Source: Elysia crispata (taxonomy: Eukaryota; Mollusca; Gastropoda; Plakobranchidae). From it: a stretch of DNA of 64,000 nucleotides. The notes beneath the pieces were generated by a model. It did not search any database. It had not been told where the DNA came from and worked only from the letters and a program-made list of their open reading frames with translations. The translations under genes and the position numbers were made by a program. Positions 1 to 11,282 of this stretch are shown here, piece after piece. Position 1 is the stretch's first letter, and each line of letters begins with the position of its first letter. The stretch covers positions 107,001-171,000 of the forward strand of contig JAWDGP010002436.1 in NCBI GenBank assembly GCA_033675545.1. The letters run 5' to 3'.

Positions 1-1893
1 AAACAGTCATCAAAAAATAAAAAAAATTCCTATAGGAAATAAAAAGTAAAACAGTTTTTTTTCTATGTGTGTATATGAATTAACTAAATTTTTATGAGTG
101 ATCATTACTTTACAGCAGGCCAAAAAAGCCATATTATTTTTGGGGGGGGGGGGGGGTAGACAATTTTTTTTTGGTCCCCATTTGAAGTCTAGTAACCACA
201 TTTTTACCAAGCATGATTCTAACGCAATCCTGTTTAAGGTTTTTATCACTTTATGCAAATCACCTTTAGGGCTTTGCATCAAATAATAATACTATAAAAA
301 TTTAAATAATATAATGTTGAAACGAAGATTTAAAACAAATGAAAATTTTCAAACAGTGTATTTTGCATCATTAGACTCATCTAGGTTTGGTTTAAAGTGC
401 ATTCAACAACTTTGGACTCAAGAAATCATTTTTAACCTCCAGCAAAGTTGATAAAATAAAGTTCTTTCTCTTTGACCTCCTATCAGAAATTATTCAAAGA
501 ACAAACATGCATCTTAAAAAACTAGAATTTAGAGTATTTGTAGGTCCCTTATTTTTCGATACAATCTGAGGTGAAATTAGACCCAAGAGGTATTATAAAT
601 TTCTTCAATTTGAAGCAAACTGAAACAATTTCAGCTTTAAGCTTGTCAGATCCTGGTGCGCAGATTTCCTGTTTTAAAGTAATAATTTTTTTTTTAAATA
701 TTGAAGTATATTTTCCTGAAATTAAGTCTCTAGCTAAATTAAAACAAATTCACTTCAGCAAGGAAATGATCCAGTCATTGGCTGCATTGTAAATATTAAA
801 TTTGATTTTATCAACTGTTTGTGCAAGTTGTGACACCTGCCATCAAGGTTTTACATCAAACTGCATGCTTAAGAAAAACAATTTAGCAAGGCCTAATTTC
901 TATTCACATCTAGAGCACTTCAATATTTTCTACATTTCTCAATAGAAAATAGATTCATTCGTGTAGACTGTTTAACAGCATGAATCATGTTTAGCTTGAA
1001 ATACTAGATCTAGAATCTAGATCTACAATCGATCAGATCTAAACTAGATCTAGTCTTCAATGAAATGTGCTGAAGGGCGACTTCATCTTGGGAGATAATG
1101 TGATAAACCTAGATCCCTAGCCTAGATCTAGGGGTCATAATTCTCTTAAGATGACAGTTTGAGCTCAAACTAGATAAAATCTAATTCATTTTCTTTCATT
1201 CAACTTAATATCTTAAAGACAGGCCTGTGGTCGCTAGCCTAAGACGCCAACTCTAGACCTTGGCTTGGGTTTGCAATTGTAAACGCTTAACTGTTTTTCT
1301 CCCTTACAGAAAGCAACTTTATCAGTTTGAGCTTGTATTGACTAGAGATGCCCTATTCAAAGAAAAAAAAATATGGATTACTATCCATGGCAGCAGTTAC
1401 AAGACTGTAAACAACTCACACCTCAGGATTATTTCAAACAGAAAAACGAAACTTTCAGGCAAGCGATACAAACAGAGCGATCTAAGTACCACTTCCTCAT
1501 AAAGCTAGCAGAGCCGCACCACCGTATCGAGTAGTCCCGAAGGGCCCCATACTGTACTTGCACACCGGTATGTATCCACACACCACACACCTGTAGCATC
1601 GTTTTCAGCCCCAGCTCAGGTGCGACTCCGTACCAGTGGATAAAGTTATCTAAGGTGACATGATCGTGCAGAAAACGTAAGACACCACACACACTCTCTG
1701 TTGATGCGTTGGAGGAAGGTTGTTTTTTTTTTTTTTTTTTAAGAGAATGAGATAATTGTAAGAAATGAGACTTAGGGTGCAAGAAAATTATATCGGAGAT
1801 GGTGAATATTTTCGCTAGCCCCTCAAAGCGAATGCACACACGTCAATTTGGCATATCGAGGAAGCCCAAAGCGGGCAAGCTTAAACAGAGAAG
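1..1893. other. Intergenic, no supported gene
   Basis: AT-rich non-coding sequence. It contains a G homopolymer near 140-156, several poly-T runs and a cluster of CTAGATCTAG palindromes (separate entry). A 136-codon minus-strand reading frame at 1429-1839 crosses a poly-A/T tract. It has no recognisable domain and no splice structure, so I do not call it a gene. Confidence 0.6.
1003..1131. repeat. Cluster of CTAGATCTAG palindromes
   Basis: Three exact copies of the 10-base palindrome CTAGATCTAG start at 1004, 1044 and 1122. Positions 1005-1025 form a perfect inverted repeat with 10-base arms around a single A. 1043-1054 and 1121-1132 are also self-complementary over 12 bases. The same 10-mer recurs at 11138, 16707 and 26235. 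The function is unknown. Confidence 0.8.
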
Positions 1894-2061
1894 ATGGCGG
1901 TGTTGGGGGTGAGCCTGCTAGGGATGTCCCGATATCAGGGCGGACTTTCTATCTGTATAGCCACCGGTGATCCGAGGAGGAGGAGGAGGAAGAAAAAGAC
2001 GGAGAGGAAGGCGGAGGAGGAGGAGAAGAAGAAGAAGAAGACGCCGAAGAAGAAGAAATAG
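1894..2061 (+). other. Short ORF running into purine-rich repeat (55 codons)
   Basis: An ATG with a fair context (AAGATGGCGG) opens 55 codons. The first 27 are ordinary. The rest are Arg/Lys/Glu runs from a (GGA)n/(GAA)n purine tract at about 1972-2059. A possible donor GTGAGC lies at 1909, just after the sixth codon, so this could instead be the start of a first exon. No family is recognised. The basic tail is most simply explained by the triplet repeat. Confidence 0.15.
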
Positions 2062-2784
2062 GTAGAGATATCATAAACTATGAAAGTCTCATAACGATGA
2101 CTTCACTTTTTTTATTCTTAAAGTGACATTCAAAACCGCATCGATTTGGTGCCTTTCTTCTGACTCATCTGAGAGTTGCAATTTTTTTTTTTTTTTAATT
2201 TTCATGTTTTCAAAGATTAAATGGATTTGCACTAAAATTACTGGGATGACATGTCTTTTTTTTTAAGTAACTATACATGATGGAAGTAAATTGTTTTATA
2301 GATCACGAGCAGAAATCTGCAGTAGAAACTGACTAGGGACATTGACCTACTGAAATCTTATTCATCAATCATCAAAAAGGTTAAATCGTTGAAAAAGGAG
2401 CATTCAAACCATGATATCCATTGTATTATATTCTTCTCTCTTCCCCCTCCCTCCCCACCTTCAACTACGTCATACCCTCCTTGAACCAGATCCTTTAAAA
2501 ATGGAGCACTTCCTTTTTTTGTTTTTTTTTTTTGTTTCTTTTTTTTTAAATGAACTTAATAATGGCGCTGATCATCTTAAAGACTTATTGAGTCTCTGGT
2601 GATGGCGGCAGCATATATATCATCTTACTTGTTATCCTTCAATGTAACCGCCCACCGATTAATCTTAACTAGGCTACGTGGACACAGAAGCCTGATCCTC
2701 TATACTGGCTAATTGCTTCAGATTATTTATAAGGGAGATTAATTAATTTACTATGGAGCGTACAAGTTAATTAAACCCTGAGGG
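2062..2784. other. Upstream region of copy A, no gene seen
   Basis: Mixed non-coding sequence with poly-T runs near 2182, 2517 and 2538. I see no exon-like segment with both splice sites. The last 100 bases before 2785 form the distal promoter of the gene that follows. Confidence 0.5.
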
Positions 2785-2865
2785 TATATAAGCAAGCGGC
2801 GTGAGTCTGGTCAGCGTAAAGTCTCTCTGCTTGCCGGAAGTCAATCATCCACCAGACAGCCCAAG
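2785..2865 (+). promoter_or_regulatory. Core promoter and 5' UTR of copy A
   Basis: A TATA box, TATATAAG, lies at 2785-2792 and is followed 26-28 bases later by an initiator-like TCAG at 2811-2814. This is the normal metazoan spacing, which puts the transcription start near 2813 and gives a 5' UTR of about 53 bases. The stretch from GGGTATATAAGCAAGCGGCG to the ATG is almost the same in copy B (from 9181), so promoter and 5' UTR were duplicated with the gene. Confidence 0.8.
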
Positions 2866-4924
2866 ATGCTCGCCCGCTTCTTTTTGGCCGTTCTCGGCCT
2901 GGGACTCGCAGTAGCCCAGCAGGAGTATGTCCTCTACACCAGCGGACGTGAGTACACTGTCCACACTGGCTAGAATCTTTGTCTTTATTATATTCCAGCT
3001 AGTTGCCAAAAAAATTTATCCTGTTTTATGATGGTATAAACTTAGAGAATGCAAAAAAATCCATCGATGCTCACAGACTGTAACATCACAAATTCAAATA
3101 TTTTTGATTCAGCCATGTATATTAACCTGGGTGCTTTAATTAAATTTACTTTTTCAATTTAAACCGTTTGCGACCGAAAGCTTTCATTTTCTATTATCCT
3201 TGCCATTGCTTTCTCATTTAATAAATCCAATTTTAACTGATGTTTACTTGATCTATCAAACCTTCTTCAATTTCTTTGTCTTTTCTAGCTGGAGGTGTGA
3301 AGTGTGGTAAACTCCACAATTGCGTCACGGACGCCAGATGTTTGGACAAAAATGGCATCCACATGTGTGAGTGCAGTGACGGCAGACTGTATGGCAACGG
3401 TAAACTCCAGTGTTTGCCTCGCGGAGACCACACTGTGTGGATCCAGAAAGATCCCCACTTGAAGAACTTCCACCACGAGTTCGCTAGTCTACTCACACCC
3501 TGTCCATACCGCGTGCTCAACCTCTTATTCGAGCCTGAAGTGGACACCAGAGTAATTGTGGAGTTGCATGGCCAGAACACCCTCTACAAGTGAGTATGTT
3601 CGATAGTCCAGCATCGCAGAAATAAAAACATAACAGATTCGCAACTTCAAGTTTTCCACTTAACATACAACTTTAAAAGTTCTTGACGCTTCTTTACCTC
3701 TGAGCAATAAAAGTTTTATGAAAAAGAAAAATGTTTCTAACAAAATAAATCAGGGCTTTTTATATTCCGCTCGTTGCATGTTAACAAACCGAAACACCAT
3801 ATCTATCATGCTGCCAGAAGAAAAAAAATGCGGTAAAAACATTTCAAACTAAAGCGTTTTGACTTTATACGTAAGAAATGACATGTATTCTATCCCGCAA
3901 GTGTAATTTAACATTGTGCCTTCAACACGGCAGTCTAGAGTTCTCAGTCCCGCAAAACACAGTTATATCTTTGCGCAGAAGACCAAAGCTTTGTGAAATA
4001 AAAGAAATTTTGTTTCCATTTAAAAGAATGCTTTTATAAAATTGTACATAAGGAAAATGTGTTACTCTATTTTCCAGAGGAGGCCACTACTTCCTGACCA
4101 AACTGATCCTGAGCACCACCGTGTACCTTGGCAATGACATGATGAAGCAGGTTATGGAGTTTGAGGGCGACATCCACACTGATATCAATAGCGGTAACTA
4201 CAACTACACTTTCATTGCCAAAAGCCTCGATACGACACTTTTGGGTCTGCCAGAATTTGTGGATAAAGTGGTAAGCAGCGACGACAGCCGTTTCGTCAAT
4301 TACACTATGATCGTGGACAAAGACGAGGTAAACAACTTGCTAGTCGTGGAGATCGTTGGTCTTGGCATTAAGCTCTTCTTCCGTCCACCTTGCACGGATG
4401 AGCTACTTAACAACATGGAGCTACCTATGGTGCCCGGTGCTGTCTTCAACATCAAGAGAGAGAAGTGGAAAATGGTCAACCTTAATCATTCTGAGTTCGA
4501 AATTGCTTCCTTCCCACTTGGCCCCAGTCTCAAAGACAAGGCCACTGAGCTCAATGTCAGCAAGCCTGTCTACGTGCAGTACCTTCTTCTGTCCAATTCC
4601 ATCACTGACATCGGTTATAACGACTCCCTCTGCTATGAAACCTATGAGATTTTCACAGATACCTGCAAGACGGAGGAGGAGCAACTCAACATGCTGAAGC
4701 CATGCTCCTCCATCTATGCCGAGAAAAAATTCCTGGAATGTCTCACGTCGAAGCACCCCTTGTTGGAATATACGACAATTCTAAAGCAGTTCTTCCAGAG
4801 GTGTGAGAAGACCATTTGCCTCAAAGACGCCGAAGAGTGTGAAAAGATGAAGAAAGAAATGCCAACTTTGACCGGATGTCCTCTGCCCCGCAAGATCGCG
4901 GAGATTGACTGCAACTACTTGTAA
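2866..4924 (+). CDS. Secreted EGF-VWD-C8-like protein, copy A (intact, 3 exons)
   Basis: Exons are 2866-2947, 3289-3589 and 4078-4924. All introns are GT-AG, and the joined frame gives 409 residues. Residues 1-17 are a hydrophobic signal peptide (MLARFFLAVLGLGLAVA). Residues 33-69 form a six-cysteine EGF-like module with spacing 5-5-8-1-12 and a GNG turn before the last Cys. A VWD-like domain follows: DPHLKNF at 82-88, then C99-P-Y-R-V, matching the DPH...C.Y pattern that opens VWD domains. Residues about 337-382 (C337, C349, C370, C375, C382) resemble a C8 region. Five N-glycosylation sequons are visible. The start is fixed by the promoter, Kozak position and signal peptide. These domains are typical of extracellular adhesive, mucus or egg-coat proteins, but the exact role is unknown and I assign no orthologue. 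The domain calls are pattern-based and the C8 call is the weaker one. Confidence 0.88.
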
Positions 4925-5038
4925 AATGGTTGCCCTTACGACATAATTACACGGCTCACACAGAAAAGGAACAATATCGACTCAGAGGTCTGCAGATATA
5001 ACATAGGAAGTAAACCGTTTCCTTTCGAAATGAGATAA

Positions 5039-5050
5039 AATAAAATAAAA
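5039..5050 (+). terminator. Polyadenylation signal of copy A
   Basis: Overlapping AATAAA hexamers at 5039-5044 and 5044-5049 lie 115 bases after the stop codon of copy A, followed by an A-rich stretch. This gives a short 3' UTR. Copy B has its own AATAAA at a similar distance. Confidence 0.65.
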
Positions 5051-5099
5051 AAAAATCACTTATAACAAATCCACTTCTCATTTGTTTCATTTCACTAGT

Positions 5100-5558
5100 A
5101 TATCGCTCAATGTTCTACTTTTTGTCACTTTTTTTTTTTTTTTTTTTTACGAAGAACGGGGTGAATCATATCCGTGAAGACAGGTACGTCAATCAAACGA
5201 AGCAGCGAGCGTCCAACCTGGCAGGCCGGTCGAGAGGCTGCATCAGAGACACAGAGCTGAGAGGGGTAGAGAGAGTCAGGGGAGAGGAGGGGGTGGCAGC
5301 TTACGGTTACATAATAGAAAGTAAACTAGCTCTAAGTGACTACAAAGACCGGTAATACAGCAAGAGAGAGTAGGCTGAAGCATTAAAGAAAATATAAAAA
5401 AAAAAATAAATCGGTGAAAGACCGTGATGAAAGTGAGTGTATGTATTATACACAAGAAAAGGAAGACAAAAAAGAAGAATTAAAAAAAAAAAAAAGAAAG
5501 AAAGAAAAAGTTGGAGAAGAAACAAGACGAGCCCTAACATCAGCCACCTGTTTTATAA
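5100..5558. other. Intergenic, low-complexity
   Basis: Poly-T near 5130-5148, A-rich runs near 5396-5407 and 5480-5495, and purine-rich stretches. No gene is supported. Confidence 0.5.
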
Positions 5559-5559
5559 A

Positions 5560-5761
5560 AAAAAAAATTCCGTTTATCTAAATTATAGTACCGGTATAAA
5601 AAAAATTCCGTTTATCTAAATCATAGTACCGGTATAAAAAAAATTCCGTTTATCTAAATCATAGTACCGGTAAAAAAAAAAATTCCGTTTATCAAAATCA
5701 TAGTACCGGTATAAAAAAAAAATCCGTTTATCAAAATCATAGTACCGGTATAAAAAAAAAT
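5560..5761. repeat. 38-bp minisatellite, five copies
   Basis: Five tandem units of 38-39 bases share the core ATTCCGTTTATC.AAATCATAG followed by TACCGGTAT and a poly-A run. The core starts near 5567, 5605, 5643, 5682 and 5721. Most variation is in the A-run length. The apparent minus-strand peptide repeats over it are a by-product. Confidence 0.85.
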
Positions 5762-6215
5762 GTACTAGACATAGAGAGAAAATTAACAGAGACAGCTCTG
5801 TGGAATATCCTGTCATGTCTGTGAGCTTCATCGTTGAGTGTCTCACAAGCGACAGATATTAAAATTAATCCAATAAAATACAGTAATTCTATTGAAACAG
5901 AAGAAATAATAGCAAACACTGAAATTACAGACCAGCAGAAAAGAAGCTACTTGTAGCAGTTTCAATTCTATGAAACAACAGTTCAAACATAATTGCGGTG
6001 AAATCATTCTCTATATTCTGGAGTTACCTGTCATGAATAAGATGTGGAGAAATCTTTTGGGTAAACTTAATAAGCACTGTTCATACGGAAAGGCAAACAC
6101 TGTCTAAAAAAGATGAATCTAGAACCGGCCAATAAAAGCGTCCAGACTTCAGAGCGGATGTTCAACCAACCACAAGTCAATTCTGTCCAAGCAGCACAAT
6201 TTTTTTTTTTTTTTT

Positions 6216-6671
6216 TTGGTCCTCCACACTCAATTTAGAAGATGCATACATGATAAACCTCAAGCGAATCAACACAACACACAAAATAGTGAAACAGCTA
6301 GGCTATCTTTTTTTGCTAACAAGCTACATGTAGCTGAAGGTCATCTGCGAAAAGCAGCAAGAATTTGTGCACCGGAGGTCAAAACACTGGCTCTTCGCAG
6401 CTTTATGGAAAGTTGTCACACAGAAAACAAAATTCTATAAAACTCTCAAAATATTTAAAAGAAAATTAACGCAAGTCAAACGTTGGGATCAAATTAAATT
6501 TTTGAAAAATCCTTTGGTCGTGAAGGACAGGTTGCGAGAATAATTTGAAAGCTCTTGACACAGTTGAAAGGCAGTTAAAAAAAGTTGCCGCTGAAGCAAG
6601 GATAGGTGTGAGGTCAGCTTTGTACAGAGTTTCAAGTCTCCTCCCTCAACCAGCACGAAATGCAAGATAAG
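6216..6671 (+). pseudogene. Possible decayed coding relic
   Basis: Two protein-like stretches lie in different frames. One, at 6216-6440, includes KLHVAEGHLRKAARICAPEV. The other, at about 6540-6671, includes LDTVERQLKKVAAEAR and ends at a stop. Between them (6440-6537) are stops and a frame change. The residue mix (amphipathic, Lys/Glu/Ala-rich) looks like former coding sequence, perhaps a retroelement or processed copy. No family was recognised, and the call rests on composition alone. Confidence 0.2.
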
Positions 6672-6794
6672 TACACGAAGGTAGAAAGCTTTACCAAAAT
6701 AAAGCAGAGATAGAACTATATAGACTCGAAATAAACATCTCTCTCACACTAACACATACACACACACATATATACACATACTCTCTCTTTCGTT

Positions 6795-6796
<2 letters not shown>

Positions 6797-6848
<52 letters not shown>
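6797..6848. repeat. (TA)n microsatellite
   Basis: An uninterrupted TA dinucleotide run of about 26 units. It is preceded by CA and CT-rich sequence (6738-6790) and followed by a G/A-rich tract to about 6905. Confidence 0.95.
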
Positions 6849-6852
<4 letters not shown>

Positions 6853-6905
6853 CTTGATAGAGGGTGGGAGGGGGGAGGGAGGGAGAGAGAGAAAGAGAGG
6901 AGGGG

Positions 6906-9180
6906 TAGTTAAATTACGAGTCTTTTGTAGGCCTCAATTCGGATAATTACAGGAGTCTCCAGAGCCTCAAAAACTGACTTTTTAAAGCTTGATCCATTTT
7001 GAAAAAACATTCGGTGGATGAGCATCTATTTTGCTTTACAATCCACTAAATTCCAATGAATTGAAATCTGAACACGAAAGACGCTCAGAACCTATCTTTA
7101 ACAAAGAAGATTACATCATTCATGCCAGTCAGGAGCTTTGCAATGCTCTTAAATCCTGCGTGAAACTAAGATCAGTGTTCAGAAATTGGAGATTTTAATC
7201 ACGTGGTTATGGCTGATGGTGTTTGTGAGTATGTGTGTTTCTGGGTTTAAGGGGAGAGGGCGCGCATATGTGGAGAGAGAGATAGAGTGTTAAAGAGACC
7301 AGTCCATTTATTTTCTTGGCATATGCAACGAGTTTGAATTTATAAAACTCAAAAATAGGAGGGAGGGGAAACAAAATAATTGCATCATCTTTATCGTTTG
7401 TATATATCTGTGGTACAGGGAGAAAAACTGCTACAAAATAAGCATCCGTCTTTTGCCTAATTTTGTTCTCTTTCATGCTTTCGTCGTCTCGTCTTTTACA
7501 TCTCTGGACAAACTCTCTAGAAAAGCATTATAAACATCACGACGATTAAAAAAAAGTAAACATGTCCGAAAATTTATCAGTAAACGATTTTTTTTAAATC
7601 CATCTCTTTATTAATGTTCTACCATTTATAACAGAGGGGACTCTTTATATCATCCTAGAGCCCACCACCCTAGCTGCCCACATCGATGATGAGTGCTAGA
7701 CCCACAGGAGTTTAAAACGTCCAGTTTCGTGACTCGCTTTCAACAAGCCTGGCACAAAGAAGCCTGCAGGAGGAGATATTGTCAGTAGCTCTCATGGTGG
7801 TTCCACACAGTGTCGTCTTTCTTGTCGGGACGAGATTGGCAGGTGCACAAAAACTTTTCAAACAGTAATGGGCTTTTCATTTCTACTAAACTTTCGACTC
7901 AAAATAATGATGGAAGTTTTTAGACAGCGTAGACTCCATACGTACCGAAAGTTTAAATCTAAAGAGAGTGGAAACTGGTTATGAACGTGAGATTTGCACC
8001 TAGTTTCTGTTCATAACAGCCCAGCCATCAGTCTGAGGGCGGGTCAAGGTACTTCAGGATCAAAACACTTCCAGGAAAAGACGTGATTTGCCTAAACAAC
8101 TGCATAATTATACAATAACCAGCGTACTTTCTTGTCAACATAAATGAAGACTTGTCAATTTTCAGACTAGTTTTCTACACATATCGAATTTTTAATAACG
8201 CTCGGCGCACAAAATCGTGTGTAAGTTAAAAAAAAAAATAAAAAAGCGACTGGCAAATTGTAGCAGTCAATGCAAAGCCATTCTTGCCTCGCTGTGAGAT
8301 ATTCCGTAACAAGAGAACAAGAGCAATATGGCTTTTGCATCATATAGTAATTTTTAAAATGATATTCTATGCACTTTATAACTTGAACCTGGATTCAGAA
8401 TTTATTCCGGCCTTGCAGGTTGTTCTACAGAAGCTTCGATCACAACGGTTTTCAGCACGGTAAGATTTTCAATGAAAGAATTCGAAACGGAAAATATATA
8501 TTACATGGGCCTGATTTATGTGGTTTGCTTGATTTGAATTATATCTCAAACACCGCGCTCTATAGTAACTTGGAGATTGAAAAAGTGGTTTCCAAGTTAA
8601 GATGCCAATTATCTGAAAGATTTTTGCTAATTTCTTTTTCAAATTCATACAATTATTATGCCCTTCATCAAGTTTTTTTTTTTTTTTTTTTTAATCCTTT
8701 TTTGCCCAATCGCTCAAAATCCGCACCTGCTTGAACTGGGAATCTGATCGATATTTTTAATGGAGAACACAGAGTGTGTATACACTGACATGATTTAAGG
8801 CGAAACACAAGAAATGAACAGAAGTATTTGTTTTTCTCTCAAAATTATTTTATTACATAAACGACAATTCGAAAGTCAAATTTATTTCGTAAGAAAACAC
8901 TTGATTCACACACATTATAATTTTTGGGAAAAAAATTAACTGTGACCAATGTTGAACAACCATTATGTTTATCGTTTTATCGACATCATCAGTCTTGTTT
9001 GTGTCCAAACATTGATCATTGCACAGCCGATTCCGAAACCATCCATCAGCCACTGGCCTTTTAATTAAAGAGAAAAGTAGCGGTGACCCGTGTTTCAGCA
9101 GTAATTAAAATTTACCTAAGCTTAAATTTATACGTCCCCAAATCCTTTCCCTATTGACAATGAAAGTAATTAAGCCTCGA
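6906..9180. other. Spacer between copies A and B
   Basis: No gene is supported. It contains poly-T/A runs (8228-8240, 8671-8692). Open frames here, such as 8420-8734, are AT-rich, end in homopolymer and have no domain signature. The last 100 bases lead into the promoter of copy B. Confidence 0.5.
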
Positions 9181-9183
9181 GGG

Positions 9184-9262
9184 TATATAAGCAAGCGGCG
9201 TAAGTGGTCAGAGTAAAGTCTGTCTGCTCGCCGGAAGTCAACCATCCACCAGGCAGCCGAAG
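9184..9262 (+). promoter_or_regulatory. Core promoter and 5' UTR of copy B
   Basis: A TATATAAG box at 9184-9191 and an initiator-like TCAG at 9208-9211 sit in a block nearly identical to the copy A promoter, including the CCGGAAGTCAA.CATCCACCAG leader just before the ATG. The promoter looks usable although the reading frame behind it is broken. Confidence 0.75.
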
Positions 9263-11176
9263 ATGCTCGCCCGCTTCTTTCTAGCCGTTCTCGCCCTGGG
9301 ACTTGCAGTAGCCCAGCAGGAGTATGTCCTCTACACAAGCGGACGTGAGTAAACAAAGGCGCATACTATTCGGATTATTGAGACTGAAGAATTGGACCCG
9401 TATTTAACATTTATATCGAAGGACCATGCAAGACCATACTTCCACTGCATCAGTCTTCGTCAATTGTGATCTTAGTTTGACTAATTAATAATGCATATGG
9501 ACTAGTTTTGTTTTTGTGAGGGTTTTTTTGTTTTTATTTTCATAACTCAGAAACTGTACTTCATCATTCCATAAAAGACATAATTGTGATCTGACTTTGA
9601 GAATTATCGGCGTTGCATTACTCCTTTACTAATGTACTAATTTCTTCAGCCGGAGGTGTAGAATGCGGCAAACTCCACGTCTGCAGCAAAGATGCAGAAT
9701 GCGTAGACTAAGATGGCGTCCACATGTGCGAGTGCAGTGAAGATAGAGAGAGCGGCAACGGTAAACTCCAGTGTTTGCCTCGCGGGGACCACAACGTGTG
9801 GATCCAGAACGATCCCCATTTGAAGAACTTCCACCACGAGTTCGCCAGTTTGCACAGCCCGTGTCCCTACCGTGTGCTCAGCTTCGTCCTGAAGCCCGAA
9901 GAGGACACCGTAGTGTTTGTGGACCTCAGAACATGCTTTTCCAGTGAAAAAGATAGTGCCTTGGTTGGTTGATAGTCTGCTCAGTAAGATCAAATCACAC
10001 CTTCAAAATGAGAAGCGCGTACTTAAGAAACGATAACATGCATAGCAAGATATGAAAGTCAATATGAGGGGGAATCGATAAGAGGGATTATAAAGAAGAA
10101 AAGTAAAACTTATTTAAGGAACACCTATTTCTTTTGGTACCGGAATTTTGATGATCATAATGCTAGACTTTCTGCCTCACAATTTGCTAAAAATTTATAC
10201 TATCTTCAGAATTTTAATTTCAGGCAGGTAAGCCGCATCTTTTCTACCTTTGGTATCCTCATAAGCTTGATTTCTTTACATCTGTTCTTAGGAAAGGCCA
10301 CTACTTCCTGACCAAACTGACCCTGAGCTCCACCGTATACTAGCTGATGACATGATGAAGCAGATCATGGAGTTTGAGGGCGATGTCCACATTGATGGCG
10401 ACGTCTACAACTTCACTTTCATTGCCAGAAGCCTCGATACGACAATTTTGGATCTGCCAGAATTTGAGGGACAAGTGGTAAGCAGCAACGATAGCCGTTT
10501 CGTCAATTACACCATGATCGTGGACAAAGACGCTGTAGACAACTTGCTTGTCGTGGAGATCATTGGTCTTGGCATTAAGCTCTTCTTCCGTCCACCTTGC
10601 ACGGATGGGCTACTGAACAACATGGAGCTACCTATGGTGCCCGGTGCTGTCTTCAACATCAAGAAAGAGAATTGGAAGATGGTGGACCTTGAAAGATCTA
10701 ATTTTGGTATCGCTTCTTTCCCACTTGGCCCCAGTCTAAAGGACAAGGCCACTGAGCTCAATGTCAGCAAGCCTGTCTACGTGCAGTACCTAATGCTCGA
10801 CAACTCTACCACTGAAATCGGTTATAACGACTCGCTGTGCTCCGAGACCTATAGAATCTTCACCCAGGAGTGCAGGATGGAGCATGACAAACTGGAAATG
10901 CTTCAGACATGTTCGTCCATCTACGCCGAGAAGAAATTCCTAGAGTGTCTTACTGAAAAGCACTCGATGGAAGAGTACAGCAGCATCCAGAAAAAATTCT
11001 TCCAGAGGTGTGAGATGGTTCTGTGTAAGAAGGATGCTGTTGGGTGTAAGAATATGCTGATGGAGATGCCATTCCTCACCAAGTGTCCCTTGCCTGAGAA
11101 AATCAAGACCATTGACTGTAGCACCATCTTACTTGACCTAGATCTAGTGGAAAGTGATCTGACCGGCTTTTATTAG
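9263..11176 (+). pseudogene. EGF-VWD-C8-like protein, copy B (disrupted)
   Basis: Exon 1 (9263-9344) is intact and matches copy A except for a Gly-to-Ala change in the signal peptide. Exon 2 starts at 9650, but codon GAC-TAA at 9706-9711 replaces Asp-Lys of copy A, putting a stop inside the EGF module. Near its end about 7 bases are missing and the donor has become GTGAAA (9944). Exon 3 (10292-11176) has a TAG after Thr-Val-Tyr and a one-base deletion near 10342. After that it stays open for 274 codons with the VWD and C8-like cysteines kept. The C-terminus differs from copy A, with a longer tail after IDC. This is best read as a pseudogene. A downstream start at 10352 would lack a signal peptide. 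Assembly errors could explain single lesions but hardly all of them. Confidence 0.8.
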
Positions 11177-11276
11177 AAGATTTGTCGATAGGATCCACAC
11201 GATCGATGAAATGCTGGGCCCATGATAAAGAAAAGGAACGCGCTTCAAGATGGTGAAATTACCGTAGTAAGTTTTC

Positions 11277-11282
11277 AATAAA
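11277..11282 (+). terminator. Polyadenylation signal of copy B
   Basis: An AATAAA hexamer lies 101 bases after the last stop codon of copy B, at a distance similar to that in copy A. Confidence 0.6.

Noticed and set aside
4356-4914. Alternative frames on both strands inside exon 3 of copy A (and the same in copies B and C)
   Set aside because: They are shadows of the conserved frame that carries the VWD and C8-like cysteines.
8420-8734. 104-codon plus-strand ORF
   Set aside because: AT-rich composition, ends in a poly-T-encoded Phe run, no domain or splice evidence.
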